A DNA stretch of 64,000 bases from an uncultured Clostridia bacterium (GCA_934233735.1 CAKQGQ010000004.1:62001-126000); one strand, 5' to 3'. Positions 9,901 to 19,067 are shown, counted from the stretch's first letter. Numbers and translations: made by a program. Notes: generated by a model not told the origin, from the letters alone.

Positions 9901-10060
9901 TCACAATCCGGATGCCGAAACCTACCCTCCTGATCCGAGTGTAGATTTCAATCCTGTAACTCCACCAACGCCGGTTGATCCGGATCCGGGGGATGAGATT
10001 ATCGACGACCCTGATGATCCGAACTACGATCCTTCCCAGCAGCCGGGAGCAGAAGAATAA
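6977..10060 (+). CDS. Class A penicillin-binding protein (transglycosylase-transpeptidase)
   Basis: A bifunctional peptidoglycan synthase of about 1027 residues. A basic cytoplasmic N-terminus is followed by one membrane helix (about residues 76-103). The GT51 glycosyltransferase domain follows, with the catalytic glutamate in ALEDKTFESHHG near 158. The transpeptidase domain has SSIK near 609, SVN near 691 and KTGTT near 823. The tail after residue 950 is rich in Pro and Asp. It polymerises glycan strands and cross-links them outside the membrane. I place the start at the TTG at 6977 because GAGGG lies about seven bases upstream; the GTG at 6968 overlaps that site. Length and tail resemble PBP1A of other Clostridia. 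Confidence 0.93.
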   Translation: MSKFDDYDFHNETDNMRNDSESGTPAHRSRRDRRLELEQEQARTQKKHRKGSQRAAASVKAGSEAAVSKAKYKLNKKQFFKFVICIFLAIALLATAYAAVVIMRAPKIETDNIYSLLSQSSTLYDDSGQIIDNVFADENRTIVGIDQIPDHVQKAFIALEDKTFESHHGFNIIRIFGAVKDALFNGGHISGTSTITQQLARNLYLTDEMQERTLSRKITEAYYSVILEKKLSKSEILEAYLNTVYFGCGYGVQTAAQAYFSKDIEDITVAEAAALAAMPQSPSIYRLVQQVSADEITEETTNLIKKSGDYAYVWNDAAKNRILTCLKLMHEQGYITDDEYEEAKSTEIKDMVNPNLDELNDVSNYFADYVITQVISDLQSEYGYDYAKASNLVYNGGIQIYTTMDSQAQSVIEKEYKIDANFPEPIGYRTDSKGNILNSNGGGIMLYAYSNYINKDGSFKLRSSEYKWNDDGSLTIYAGKRLAIYDTTVQGQTDYSVEFKSMYTIENGKFYSIPGGYLNIPQQYKTRDADKNLVVSADFFKEYPDFFTQDGKKLATKDFSLKQKVIQPQSAMTIIDNKTGAIKAMIGGRKITGRMLYNRATAPRQPGSSIKPIAVYAPALQKSFECEQNGETFPLVKTGFDKQGTKLWGDYITAGSIVVDEPTKINGRIWPKNSYNSYRGAYTFRTALQQSVNVCAVKILAQVGVDYAFDVAEKFGLTTLVKEGDVNDLNLAALGMGGLTKGASTLEMASAYTTFVNKGVHKSYSCYTKVTTKTGDILLEPKVTETEVLNPGVAWIMRDVLQTVVSEGIGSYARVSGANVGGKTGTTSDSYDIWFDGFTANYSAALWIGTDVNIKLSSMSPKAATLWGKIISQVDKAKGGTYSKRPSNVVTATIDMKTGQLATPDTKKKRTEYFTKGTQPTKASAVTEVSVTVCSESGYLATPDCPDTYKKNGYTEDGVSTDEDGNELPHYYCNLHNPDAETYPPDPSVDFNPVTPPTPVDPDPGDEIIDDPDDPNYDPSQQPGAEE

Positions 10061-10082
10061 GTATTATTCAAAAAATAAAAGT

Positions 10083-10123
10083 GGGATGTATGAGCAGAGC
10101 AAACTGCTTATACATCCCTTTTA
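10083..10123. terminator. Bidirectional terminator between convergent PBP and antiporter genes
   Basis: A 15-bp stem (10083-10097 with 10104-10118, one G-T pair) around a six-base loop is followed by TTTT on the plus strand and preceded by an A-rich tract that serves the minus strand. Confidence 0.8.
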
Positions 10124-10137
10124 ATGTTCTGAATATG

Positions 10138-11481
10138 CTATTGATTTTCCTGGTCTATCGCGGTGCTCGGTCGATTTTCATACCAACGCTTTTTCAGGAA
10201 TATGTATGAAATCGGAACTCCGTACATATAGACCGCATATGGCAGACAAGCCGCGCTGACACCAAAGAACGAAAGCGGTACCGAACATCCGATGCACCAC
10301 GGCACCAGACAGGCAATTAAAATTACGGTATTTTCCATATCGATTGCCATCTCTTCTTTGCTTCCGCCGCACTCTAAATAAGGTTTTCTAAGCAGATCCG
10401 CACAAATCAGCGTCGCAATTGTCTGATTGCAGAAAATAGCCGAAGAAAGAAGGCTCAGCGCAGTCATAACCGCATAGCGTCCGAATCGGCTGCACATTTG
10501 GTTCAGTTTATCCTGTAAATCATCCAGCATTCCTGTACCGCTAAAGATACCTGAATACGCGCTGGATATAATTAAAATCACGATAATTTCCATCATTGAA
10601 ATCAGCCCGCCGCCGTTCAGAATCGCACCAAGACCGTCTGAATCCGCGTGATAGCCCATGATGCAGATCTTTAAAACCTCCAAAATCGGCACACCCTGAA
10701 CCAGACAAGCGACCGCGATCCCGCTGACGATACTGATTCCCATAGAAAGAACCACGCCCACCTTTAAAAGAGGAAGCAGCAGCATAAATACCGCCGGAAC
10801 AAATGCCCATGGAGATAGGATAAACTCCTTTTCAAAAGAAGAAACAAGTTCTGCGTCCACATGGCTGATGGGATTTCGGAATGAAAGCAGCGCATATACA
10901 GCCAAGGTTATCACAAACGGTACGATTGCAACTCGCATCATCTGCTTGACATTGTCGTAAATTTTCGTGTCTGTAACCGCCGCTACCATGTTCGCGCTTG
11001 AAGAGACCGGAGAGCCTCTGTCGCCGAAATAAACACCGCTCATTAGAACGCCTGCGGTTATCACAGGGTCAACACCTCCGCTCCTTGCCAAAGTCATAAA
11101 AATGACTCCTACCGTTCCCGCAACGCCGAAGGAAGTGCCTAAAGCATAGCTCAGCAGGCAGGAAAGCAGGAAGGCTATAATTAAAAACAAAGAAGGCGTA
11201 ATGATACGCATTCCGTAATATACGAATACCGTAATCGTTCCGGAAACTCTCCATGCCGCCGTCACGAATCCGATAATACACATAACCTCAATTACAATAA
11301 AAGAATCTTTTCCTCCCTCATAGCCCATTTTGGCCAGAGAAGAAAAAGAAAATCCTTTCTTTTTTCCCGCAAGCATGAAAGCGATAAGACCTATGAAAAG
11401 CGCCGCAATCATACTGAAATCAAAAATGATTGCTGCAAGCATTGCAGCCATAAAAACAACAAAAGCAACCAGTAATTCCAT
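10138..11481 (-). CDS. NhaC-family Na+/H+ antiporter
   Basis: About 447 residues with around eleven membrane helices. Conserved NhaC features are present, including the GTSFGVAGTVGVIFMTLA region and the GVYFGDRGSPVSSSANMVA motif. The family exchanges sodium for protons or, in some members, malate for lactate; the exact substrate pair is not decidable here. The start is taken as the ATG at 11481 because GAGGCG lies nine bases upstream; a TTG at 11496 would overlap that site. It follows rpe directly and is probably the last gene of the asnA/priA-to-rpe transcription unit. Confidence 0.88.
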   Translation of the reverse strand: MELLVAFVVFMAAMLAAIIFDFSMIAALFIGLIAFMLAGKKKGFSFSSLAKMGYEGGKDSFIVIEVMCIIGFVTAAWRVSGTITVFVYYGMRIITPSLFLIIAFLLSCLLSYALGTSFGVAGTVGVIFMTLARSGGVDPVITAGVLMSGVYFGDRGSPVSSSANMVAAVTDTKIYDNVKQMMRVAIVPFVITLAVYALLSFRNPISHVDAELVSSFEKEFILSPWAFVPAVFMLLLPLLKVGVVLSMGISIVSGIAVACLVQGVPILEVLKICIMGYHADSDGLGAILNGGGLISMMEIIVILIISSAYSGIFSGTGMLDDLQDKLNQMCSRFGRYAVMTALSLLSSAIFCNQTIATLICADLLRKPYLECGGSKEEMAIDMENTVILIACLVPWCIGCSVPLSFFGVSAACLPYAVYMYGVPISYIFLKKRWYENRPSTAIDQENQ

Positions 11482-11496
11482 TTTCGCGCCTCGCAA

Positions 11497-12144
11497 CTAT
11501 TCTATATTTTTAAATTTCCTTACTGTATCTTCCACATTTTCCGCTTTGAATACCGCAGAGCCTGCAACCGCGATTTCCACACCCGCCTCAGCAAGCATTT
11601 TCGCATTATCGAGCGTAACGCCGCCGTCAATTTCAATCGCAAAAGAAAGTGCTCTCTCTTTTTTAATTTTTGCAAGTTCTCTAACCTTTGAAACAGTCTG
11701 CGAAATAAACTTCTGCCCTCCGAATCCCGGATTTACCGACATAATCAGCACTAAGTCGACATCTTCAAGAATACAGGAAAGCGTATTGAGTGGGGTTGCC
11801 GGGTTAATTGACACACCTGCTTTGATTCCCTGCGCCTTGATGTTCTGGATTGTCCGGTGAAGATGCCTGCAGGCTTCCTGATGCACCGTTATGTACTCCG
11901 TCTGCGGCGTAACAAAATCCGCAATATAGTTATCCGGATTTTCAATCATCAGATGTACATCATACGGAACCTTCGTCTTTCCGTTCAGACACTTCATAAC
12001 CGGAGCGCCAAAGCTGATATTCGGCACGAAATGTCCGTCCATAACATCTACATGAATATAGTCTGCGCCGCCTGCTTCAATTTTTTTAACATCTTCAAGC
12101 AGATTGGCGAAATCCGCTGATAGAATCGATGGTGCCAGTTTCAT
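11497..12144 (-). CDS. rpe: Ribulose-phosphate 3-epimerase
   Basis: A 215-residue TIM-barrel enzyme with all Rpe signatures: MKLAPSILSADF at the start, HVDVMDGHFVPNIS, LIMSVNPGFGGQKF and the EIDGGV metal/catalytic motif. It interconverts ribulose 5-phosphate and xylulose 5-phosphate in the pentose phosphate pathway. The start at 12144 is chosen because GGAGG lies just upstream and the protein then begins as in other Rpe; a longer frame to 12192 has no family support. It follows rsgA, as in Bacillus. Confidence 0.95.
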   Translation of the reverse strand: MKLAPSILSADFANLLEDVKKIEAGGADYIHVDVMDGHFVPNISFGAPVMKCLNGKTKVPYDVHLMIENPDNYIADFVTPQTEYITVHQEACRHLHRTIQNIKAQGIKAGVSINPATPLNTLSCILEDVDLVLIMSVNPGFGGQKFISQTVSKVRELAKIKKERALSFAIEIDGGVTLDNAKMLAEAGVEIAVAGSAVFKAENVEDTVRKFKNIE

Positions 12145-12196
12145 TTTTTCCTCCGTTTTGTCCGTATTTTTGTTGACGGTCAATGCCTCCAACGCT

Positions 12197-13069
12197 TTAA
12201 TATCTTTTTTTGCTGCGAATTTCTTCTATGTTGGAAACATAGGAATCATAGCGCATTTTATGAATTTTTCCGTTTTTTACGGCTTCCCGAACCATGCAGT
12301 CCGGCTCTTTCATATGGCGGCAGTTATCATATCTGCATCTGCCCGAATATCGCTCAATGTCAGGATAGTACATCCACAGATTTTCTTCGTCCGCTTCCAA
12401 AATTTCAAAGGATGTAAATCCCGGTGTGTCGAAGAGCTTTCCTCCGCCCTCTACATCAAAAATTTCGACATGGCGGGTCGTATGTTTCCCTCGCTGCGTT
12501 TTCGCACTGACCGCGCCGGTCTCCATATTGGCGTACGGAATCATGCTGTTTAGAATCGTCGATTTTCCGACCCCGGAAGGACCTGCAAGTGCCGCTTTCT
12601 TTCCTGAAAGCATCTTTTCGAGTGTATCAATTCCCATTCCCGTCCTGCCGCTGAGCAGCAGAACCGGATAGACGCCCTCGTAGACCGCCCGGATTTTTTC
12701 AATTTCCTCATCATCCGCCAAATCGCATTTATTGATGCAGACAATCGCCTCGACGCCGTGCATTTCCGCCATAATCAGAAATTTATCGATTAATGCGAAA
12801 TTCGGACGCGGCTTCGCCGGTGCAAACACGACTGCGAAAAGATCCACATTTGCAATCGGTGGTCGGATAAACTGGTTTTTTCTCGGCAGAATTCGGTCGA
12901 TAACGCCTTTCTTTTCTTCCTCGTCGATAATCTGAATCTCGACCTCGTCACCGACCATCAACGTGATTCCGTCTTTTTTGAAAATACCTCTGCCTTTGGC
13001 TTCAATCAAGCCCTGCTCGGTCTGCACATAATAGAATCCGCCGATTCCTTTTGTAATTAGCCCTCTCAT
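12197..13069 (-). CDS. rsgA: Ribosome small subunit-dependent GTPase A
   Basis: A 290-residue circularly permuted GTPase with an N-terminal OB fold. The nucleotide motifs occur in permuted order: NKCD near residue 115, GPSGVGKST near 163 and DTPGFT near 213. A C-terminal zinc-binding segment is present (CRYDNCRHMKEPDC, about 243-258). RsgA helps mature the 30S subunit and is released by GTP hydrolysis. It lies between prkC and rpe, the classic arrangement in Firmicutes, with short gaps on both sides. Confidence 0.95.
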   Translation of the reverse strand: MRGLITKGIGGFYYVQTEQGLIEAKGRGIFKKDGITLMVGDEVEIQIIDEEEKKGVIDRILPRKNQFIRPPIANVDLFAVVFAPAKPRPNFALIDKFLIMAEMHGVEAIVCINKCDLADDEEIEKIRAVYEGVYPVLLLSGRTGMGIDTLEKMLSGKKAALAGPSGVGKSTILNSMIPYANMETGAVSAKTQRGKHTTRHVEIFDVEGGGKLFDTPGFTSFEILEADEENLWMYYPDIERYSGRCRYDNCRHMKEPDCMVREAVKNGKIHKMRYDSYVSNIEEIRSKKRY

Positions 13070-13081
13070 ATATCTTATCTT

Positions 13082-14842
13082 TTACTCTTCTTCATCGCCG
13101 GAATCCTCAGAACCGCCGAAGTCCTCACTGCCGCTGTCCGCAGGCTTTTCGCCCTTGCTTACTTTATAGCTTACCGCTGTTCCTTCTTCGAGCTCGGTTC
13201 CTTCCGGATACTGCTGCCAGAATACCAGATTCTGCGCGGTTGCGGTTGTCTCTTCATAGGTCGCGTCTCCAAGCTTCAGACCTGCCGCATCAATCAGTCC
13301 GTTTGCCTCATCCGGCGTCTTTCCGATTAAGTTCGGCATCTTAACCATTTCCTTGCCCTTGCCATCGCTGACGGTTACATCAATCTTCGTACCATTTTCG
13401 GCAGTAGTTCCGGAAGGAACGGACTGCGTGATAATCACATTTTCAGGGAGCGTGCTGGTTTCCATCTTGACGATTCCCAGCTCAAAGCCGAAAGTCTTCA
13501 GATAATCGGCTGCCTTCTTATAGTCCATGCCCTCAATTTTCGGCACGACACCGTCTTTTTTGCCTTTGCTGACATAAACGGTAATCAGCTTGCCTTCCGT
13601 AACCATGGAGCCTTCGGTCGGAATCTGCGAAGTGATTTTACCCTCTTCCTGATCCGGGCTGTAGACATCTTCGCCCTTTTCAATTTTCAGGCCAAGTGAC
13701 TCAGCTTCTGTCTGCGCTTCTTCGAATGTTTTGCCGACGAAAGACGGTACTTCGATTTCCTCGTTGTCTCCGCCGAACCAGCCCAGCATCGCGCCAAGCC
13801 CGATAATTCCCGCAACTACAAGCACTGCGACTGCGCCGATGATAAATGCCGTCGACAGCTTCTTTGCTTTTTCAGCGCTCTTATCCGTTTCTGTCTTTTC
13901 TGACCGTTTTTCCGTAGAGCGGTGTGCGCGTTCTCTTTCCTGCGTCTGCACTGCGGTCGGCTCTTCAGCCGCTTCATAGTCGTCTGTCGGAATTGTGAAC
14001 GCTTTATTTCCCATAACCTTTGTAATAAACTCAATATTATCAAGGGCTTCGATCATTTCATCCGCCGTTCTGTATCGGTTCGTCTGATACTTATCCGTCG
14101 CCTTCATAATAATCTTTTCAAGCTGTGGCGGCAGACCCGGAACCTCATCCGTAACCGACGGCATCGGTTCGTTAATGTGCATCAATGCAATTGAAATCGG
14201 ATTATCGCCGTCAAACGGAACTTTTCCGGTCAGCATTTCATACAAAACGATTCCGAGAGAATAAATATCCGAACGCTCATCCACATAAGCACCCCTCGCC
14301 TGTTCCGGTGAGAAATAATGGACAGAACCCATGACTTTGTTGTTTCCGCCTATGATGGTAGACGCGCTTACCGCCTTCGCGATTCCAAAGTCCGCAAGCT
14401 TCGCGACGCCTGTGTTTGTAATCAGAATGTTGTGCGGCTTGATGTCCCTATGTACAATCTGATTTTTATGCGCCAGGCTGAGCGCCGATGCAACCTGCCG
14501 CGTGATGCTGATTGCCTCTTTATAGTCGAGCCTGCCCTTTTCTTCAATCAACTCGCTGAGCGTTTTCCCCTCTACGAGTTCCATAACGATGAAGTGGATA
14601 TTTCCCTCCTGTCCGACATCGTAAACGCTTACAATATTCGGATGGGAAAGCCCTGCTGCCGCCTGAGACTCTCTTCTGAAATTTTCCACAAACTGTGCGT
14701 CCTTGGTAAATTCCGGGCGCAAAATTTTAATCGCAACATATCGGTTCAGCAGACGGCATTTTGCCTTATAAACGATAGCCATTCCGCCTTCTCCGATTTT
14801 TTCAATCAATTCATACCTTCCGGCTAACAATCTACTGCTCAT
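13082..14842 (-). CDS. prkC: Membrane Ser/Thr protein kinase with PASTA repeats
   Basis: A 586-residue transmembrane Hanks-type kinase. The cytoplasmic catalytic domain carries GEGGMA near 17, the ATP-binding lysine in AIKIL near 39, HRDIKPHN near 134 and DFGIA near 154. A charged linker precedes one membrane helix (about 337-360) and three extracellular PASTA repeats, which bind muropeptides or lipid II in this family. The last residues are acidic (GGSEDSGDEEE). The kinase senses cell-wall state and phosphorylates cytoplasmic targets. The start at 14842 is preferred over the ATG at 14848 because the GGAGGAGG site is too close to the latter. It overlaps prpC, its opposing phosphatase, by 11 nt. 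Confidence 0.95.
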   Translation of the reverse strand: MSSRLLAGRYELIEKIGEGGMAIVYKAKCRLLNRYVAIKILRPEFTKDAQFVENFRRESQAAAGLSHPNIVSVYDVGQEGNIHFIVMELVEGKTLSELIEEKGRLDYKEAISITRQVASALSLAHKNQIVHRDIKPHNILITNTGVAKLADFGIAKAVSASTIIGGNNKVMGSVHYFSPEQARGAYVDERSDIYSLGIVLYEMLTGKVPFDGDNPISIALMHINEPMPSVTDEVPGLPPQLEKIIMKATDKYQTNRYRTADEMIEALDNIEFITKVMGNKAFTIPTDDYEAAEEPTAVQTQERERAHRSTEKRSEKTETDKSAEKAKKLSTAFIIGAVAVLVVAGIIGLGAMLGWFGGDNEEIEVPSFVGKTFEEAQTEAESLGLKIEKGEDVYSPDQEEGKITSQIPTEGSMVTEGKLITVYVSKGKKDGVVPKIEGMDYKKAADYLKTFGFELGIVKMETSTLPENVIITQSVPSGTTAENGTKIDVTVSDGKGKEMVKMPNLIGKTPDEANGLIDAAGLKLGDATYEETTATAQNLVFWQQYPEGTELEEGTAVSYKVSKGEKPADSGSEDFGGSEDSGDEEE

Positions 14843-15581
14843 GGACATCCTCCTCCGTAACCTTCAAACAAATTACCGTTATATTGTCTCGTCCCCCGTT
14901 TTTGTTCGCGCGGTTAATCAGCTCTGCGCAAACTTCGGACATCGACAAATCCTTTCTCAAAACCTCTATCATCTCTCCGTTTTCCACCTCGTCATAAAGC
15001 CCGTCGGTGCAAATCACGAAAATATCGTCTTCTTCAATCTCTACCTGGAAGAAATCCGGTTCCACAGTCGGTTCCGCGCCGAGCGCCTTCGTAATCACAT
15101 TCTTGCGCTCATCGACTTCTGCCTGTTCTTTTGAAAGAATCCCTGCCTTAACCAGCGTGTTCACATAGGTGTGGTCTTCCGTAAGCTGAAGCAGTCTTCC
15201 TGCGCGGTAAAGATATGCTCTGCTGTCACCGATATTCGTTATATAAGCCTTGTTGTCAATCGCATAGACGATGACCGCAGTCGTCGCCATCCCGCTGTTT
15301 TCCTCATATGTATGCGAAAGCTGAAAAATCTTTCGGTTTGCCTCGTCCAGACAGTCCTGAAGATAATTCACGATTGCGTATTTATTCGTCGCCTCTGCAA
15401 TCGGATGTGCGGTAATATAATTCGCGATTTCATTGACTGCCGTTCGGCTCGCAATTTCGCCCGCATTGCTTCCGCCTACGCCGTCTGCCACCACATAAAC
15501 CTTATCCGGTAACAGCACAAAGCAGGCATCTTCGTTGTTGCTTCGTCTGCGTCCCTTATCGGACTTAAATCCGACCTGCAT
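14832..15581 (-). CDS. prpC: PP2C-type Ser/Thr phosphatase
   Basis: A 249-residue PPM phosphatase. Its metal-binding motifs are visible in order: SNNEDAC near the start, VVADGVGG, GDSRAY, CTDGLYDEV and GGRDNITV near the C-terminus. It dephosphorylates PrkC and its substrates in the cytoplasm and is coupled to prkC by overlap. AAGGAGG precedes the ATG. Confidence 0.95.
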   Translation of the reverse strand: MQVGFKSDKGRRRSNNEDACFVLLPDKVYVVADGVGGSNAGEIASRTAVNEIANYITAHPIAEATNKYAIVNYLQDCLDEANRKIFQLSHTYEENSGMATTAVIVYAIDNKAYITNIGDSRAYLYRAGRLLQLTEDHTYVNTLVKAGILSKEQAEVDERKNVITKALGAEPTVEPDFFQVEIEEDDIFVICTDGLYDEVENGEMIEVLRKDLSMSEVCAELINRANKNGGRDNITVICLKVTEEDVHEQ

Positions 15582-15617
15582 AATGTCCTCCTTCCACGGA
15601 TACGCCCCTTCCGAGTC

Positions 15618-16892
15618 CTATCCCCTTGTCATTTTACAAATAAAAAATCCGTCTGTCCCCTCTGTCGGCAAAAGCTGCAAAGCCTTCTCCGCCTTAAAGT
15701 CTTTATGATTCTCTAAAAATCTTTCGATTTGTCTTTCGTTTTCGTCTTGGTTGATTGTGCAAGTGCTGTATACAAGCGTCCCACCCGGCTTCACATAGGA
15801 AGCCGCCGCATCGAGGATTTTCGCCTGTCTCAGCGTTAATTCCTGCAGATCCAAATCTTCTTTATATTTGATTTCAGGTTTTCGGCCGATAACCCCAAGG
15901 CCCGAACACGGCACATCCGCCAGCACGCAGTCAGCAGTCTCTTGCAGTTCCTCTGCCGCCTCTGTGCTGTCGTGGCATTTGGTCTCAATAATGTTGATAC
16001 CACAGCGCTGGGCCTGTTTTTCAATGAGCGCAAGCTTATGTTCATATATATCCATTGCGATGATTTTGCCGCGGTTTTCCATCATTTCCGCCGTTGCCAG
16101 CGTTTTTCCGCCCGGCGCCGCGCAGACATCGATAACCGTCTGCCCCGGCTTGGCAGCTAAAATATCCGAAACCATAATGGAAGCAAGATCCTGCACGGAA
16201 AAAAGACCTTCTTTATACGCCTTGCTTTCTAAAAGCCGGCTGCCGCTGACGGTTAGTCCCCGCGGCGTTTTCTCCGACTCCTCGGCATCAAATCCCTCCT
16301 GCCGGAGTCTTTCCGCAAGCTCTGTCCGGCTTATCTTCATTTGATTGACGCGCACCGTCATCTTCGGCGCACGGTTTACAGCTGCTAAAATTTCTTCCGT
16401 CTGCTGCTCTCCGTATTCCGCAAGCCAAAGCTTCACAATCTGCGGCTGAATCGAGTAGGCAATGCTCAGATATTCCGTAAGCTGCGCCTCGCGGCTTGGA
16501 AGCTGAATCTCTTCCGATTTTTTGATATACCCGCGCAAAACCCCGTTTATGAAGCGTTCTCTGCCCTTTGCCAAGCGTTTTGCCATGTTTACGGTCTCAT
16601 TCACCGCCGCGTACTGCGGAACCGAATCCATGCTGCGAAGCTGATAAACACCCATGCGCAGCAGCGTCAAATCCTGCTTTTTCAGCTTTTTCGTGCCGCT
16701 CGGAATCAAGGCATCCAGATAATAATCCAGCAGCATTTTCGTTTCCAAAACGCCGTAAACCAGTTCCCGCACGAAAGCTTCGTTTTCCGGATGATTCCGC
16801 CCGATAAAATGATTCAGTGCGAAATTGGAATAAGCACCGTTTTTTTCAATATCCAGTAAAACATCATACGCAGTTTTTCTGTTTACATCCAT
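15618..16892 (-). CDS. rsmB: 16S rRNA (cytosine-967-C5)-methyltransferase
   Basis: A 424-residue protein with an N-terminal NusB-like RNA-binding domain (TAYDVLLDIEKNGAYSNFAL) and a C-terminal SAM-dependent methyltransferase domain. The AdoMet site DVCAAPGGKT and the two catalytic cysteines in DVPCSGLG and YSTCTI are present. The start overlaps the stop of the peptidase gene (TGATG), so the two are coupled. Confidence 0.94.
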   Translation of the reverse strand: MDVNRKTAYDVLLDIEKNGAYSNFALNHFIGRNHPENEAFVRELVYGVLETKMLLDYYLDALIPSGTKKLKKQDLTLLRMGVYQLRSMDSVPQYAAVNETVNMAKRLAKGRERFINGVLRGYIKKSEEIQLPSREAQLTEYLSIAYSIQPQIVKLWLAEYGEQQTEEILAAVNRAPKMTVRVNQMKISRTELAERLRQEGFDAEESEKTPRGLTVSGSRLLESKAYKEGLFSVQDLASIMVSDILAAKPGQTVIDVCAAPGGKTLATAEMMENRGKIIAMDIYEHKLALIEKQAQRCGINIIETKCHDSTEAAEELQETADCVLADVPCSGLGVIGRKPEIKYKEDLDLQELTLRQAKILDAAASYVKPGGTLVYSTCTINQDENERQIERFLENHKDFKAEKALQLLPTEGTDGFFICKMTRG

Positions 16893-17602
16893 CAGTCTCT
16901 TCTTCCTCTGAGTGCAAGCATCCGCAGAAGGTTTCCGATTGCCACCGCAAGCGCCGCCACATAGGTTAAAGCTGCCGCACGAAGCACTTTTTTCGCTCCT
17001 GCTTCTTCTTCATCGTCGATAATCGCAAGCTCTTCCATCTGTGCAAGTGCCCGGCTGCTCGCATTGAATTCTACCGGAAGCGTAATCGTATGGAAGAAAA
17101 TAACCGCAATCATCATGATAATTCCGATATTAAAAACCGTATCTCCGATATAATTTCCCGCTCCGAGCAGTCCGATTCCGATTACCACAAGAATCCAACT
17201 GAAGTTCGAAGCGAAGTTTGCCAGCGGTACGATGGAATTTCTAATTTTTAAAGGCGCATAGCCGTTTGCATGTTGGATTGCGTGACCCGCTTCGTGGCAG
17301 GCAACGCTTACTGCTGCAATCGAATTTACATTGCCGACCGTTTCTGAAAGACGCAGTACTCTGCTTCTCGGGTCGTAATGGTCGGTGAGGCTTCCCCTCA
17401 CGCTTTCGATTCGTACATTGTTCAGACCGTTTGCATCCAGAACCATTCTGGCAGCCTGTGCACCTGTAAGGTTTCTGTCATTTCTGACGCTCGAATATCT
17501 GCGAAATGCAGATTTCACTTTTGCCTGCGCGTACAGCGTGAATAAGATCGCCGGAACAAGCAAAATCCCCGTTGCATAATATCCCATATAACTATCCCAC
17601 AT
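16892..17602 (-). CDS. Membrane zinc metallopeptidase, YugP family
   Basis: A 236-residue membrane protein with the zinc-binding motif HEAGHAIQHA near residue 108, an N-terminal membrane helix and three more hydrophobic segments. It matches the Zn_peptidase_2 (YugP) family, which sits in this same gene cluster in many Clostridia. Substrate and role are unknown. AAGGAGG lies upstream of the ATG at 17602. Confidence 0.9.
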   Translation of the reverse strand: MWDSYMGYYATGILLVPAILFTLYAQAKVKSAFRRYSSVRNDRNLTGAQAARMVLDANGLNNVRIESVRGSLTDHYDPRSRVLRLSETVGNVNSIAAVSVACHEAGHAIQHANGYAPLKIRNSIVPLANFASNFSWILVVIGIGLLGAGNYIGDTVFNIGIIMMIAVIFFHTITLPVEFNASSRALAQMEELAIIDDEEEAGAKKVLRAAALTYVAALAVAIGNLLRMLALRGRRD

Positions 17603-17617
17603 AAGATGTCCTCCTTG

Positions 17618-18547
17618 TTACTTTAAAACAATACCCTCTTTGATTTTATTTCCTTTCAGGTAGTCCGAAACCATCACCCTTTTTTTGCCCGGAACCTGAA
17701 TTTCACTTACCAGCAAAGCACCGCTTCCGCACGCAATCTTAATGCCGTCATTTGAAACGGAAAGAATCGTCCCTGCAGTCTCCGCCGTCTTTTCCTTCAA
17801 AGGCTCGGCTTTCCAGAGCTTCATTACAATATCTTCGTAATCGCAAAACGCACCCGGCCATGGGTCGAATCCCCGAATCAGTCTTTCAACTTCTTCCGGC
17901 TCCTTGCTGAAGTCAATCTTTCCGTCCTGCTTAAAAATCATTTTCGCATAAGTGGAAAGGCTATCATCCTGCGGCTCCGGCTGGATTTCCCCGTTTTCAA
18001 TTCCTTTCAAAGCCTCGGCAATCAAGCGCGCTCCCATTTCCGCAAGTGCGTCGTGAAGCTGGCTGTAATTCATCCTGCCGATTTCCAAGCTGTCCTTCAG
18101 AAGCATATCGCCTGTGTCCAAACCTTCTGCCATCTGCATAATGGTAACGCCCGTCTCCTTATCGCCGTCGATAATCGCACGCTGTATCGGTGCCGCGCCG
18201 CGAAGATGCGGAAGCAAGGACGCATGCACATTCACGCATCCGTATTTCGGAAGCTCCAAAATTTCTTTCGGCAAAATCTGTCCGTACGCTACAACAACGA
18301 TGATGTCAGGCTGATATTCTCTCAGTTTCGATAAAAACTCTTCGTTTCCCCTGACTTTCTCCGGCTGCAAAACAGGAATGCCGTGCGCAAGCGCCTTTTC
18401 CTTCACCGGTGTATATTGAATTTTCTTTCCCCGGTTCTTTGCTTTATCCGGCTGTGTTGCCACAAGTCCGACTTCATGTTCGGTTTTCAAAATTCCTTCC
18501 AAAACCGTTACCGCAAAATCCGGAGTTCCCATAAAAACTATTTTCAT
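17618..18547 (-). CDS. fmt: Methionyl-tRNA formyltransferase
   Basis: 309 residues with the formyltransferase hallmark MKIVFMGTPDFAV, the catalytic-site segment VNVHASLLPHLRGAAPIQRA, GVTIMQMAEGLDTGD and the C-terminal OB domain. It formylates initiator Met-tRNA using 10-formyl-THF. It lies 15 nt downstream of def, whose product removes the formyl group from finished proteins. Confidence 0.96.
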   Translation of the reverse strand: MKIVFMGTPDFAVTVLEGILKTEHEVGLVATQPDKAKNRGKKIQYTPVKEKALAHGIPVLQPEKVRGNEEFLSKLREYQPDIIVVVAYGQILPKEILELPKYGCVNVHASLLPHLRGAAPIQRAIIDGDKETGVTIMQMAEGLDTGDMLLKDSLEIGRMNYSQLHDALAEMGARLIAEALKGIENGEIQPEPQDDSLSTYAKMIFKQDGKIDFSKEPEEVERLIRGFDPWPGAFCDYEDIVMKLWKAEPLKEKTAETAGTILSVSNDGIKIACGSGALLVSEIQVPGKKRVMVSDYLKGNKIKEGIVLK

Positions 18548-18562
18548 TCGCTATTCCTCGCG

Positions 18563-19051
18563 TTATTCTTCATCCTCATAATCACTGTAATCATCTTCCG
18601 CGTCACGGATATTTACAGCTTTGTCAATATATAGTACACCGTTAAGATGGTCGTACTCGTGACACATCACACGCGCATCAAAATCATGGAATTCGTAGGT
18701 TTTCTTTTCGCCGTCAAGATCCAGCGCTTCGATTTTAATATAATCCGGGCGGGTAACCGTTCCGATTTTTCCCGGAATGCTCAGGCAGCCTTCATCGCCC
18801 TCCTGGCTTCCGCTTTCTTCCAGAATCACCGGATTAATCATATAATACACTCTGCCCGGCTCCGGTTCCGCAACGAACATTCTGCGCATAATTCCGACCT
18901 GCGGCGCTGCAATGCCAACACCGAACTGGCTTCTCATCGTTTCCAGCATATCCTCCATGGTCATCTTGATGCGATCCGTAACTTCTGAAACTTCTCTGCA
19001 TTGTTTTCTCAATATTTCGTCGCCTTCCAATACAACATTTCTGGTTGCCAT
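18563..19051 (-). CDS. def: Peptide deformylase
   Basis: 162 residues with all three deformylase motifs: GIAAPQVG, EGCLSIPG and HEYDHLNG, the last two carrying the metal-ligating Cys and two His. An acidic tail (DAEDDYSDYEDEE) follows the domain. The metalloenzyme removes N-formyl groups from nascent proteins at the ribosome exit. GGAGGGAG precedes the ATG. Confidence 0.96.
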   Translation of the reverse strand: MATRNVVLEGDEILRKQCREVSEVTDRIKMTMEDMLETMRSQFGVGIAAPQVGIMRRMFVAEPEPGRVYYMINPVILEESGSQEGDEGCLSIPGKIGTVTRPDYIKIEALDLDGEKKTYEFHDFDARVMCHEYDHLNGVLYIDKAVNIRDAEDDYSDYEDEE

Positions 19052-19067
19052 TTTTCTCCCTCCTGCT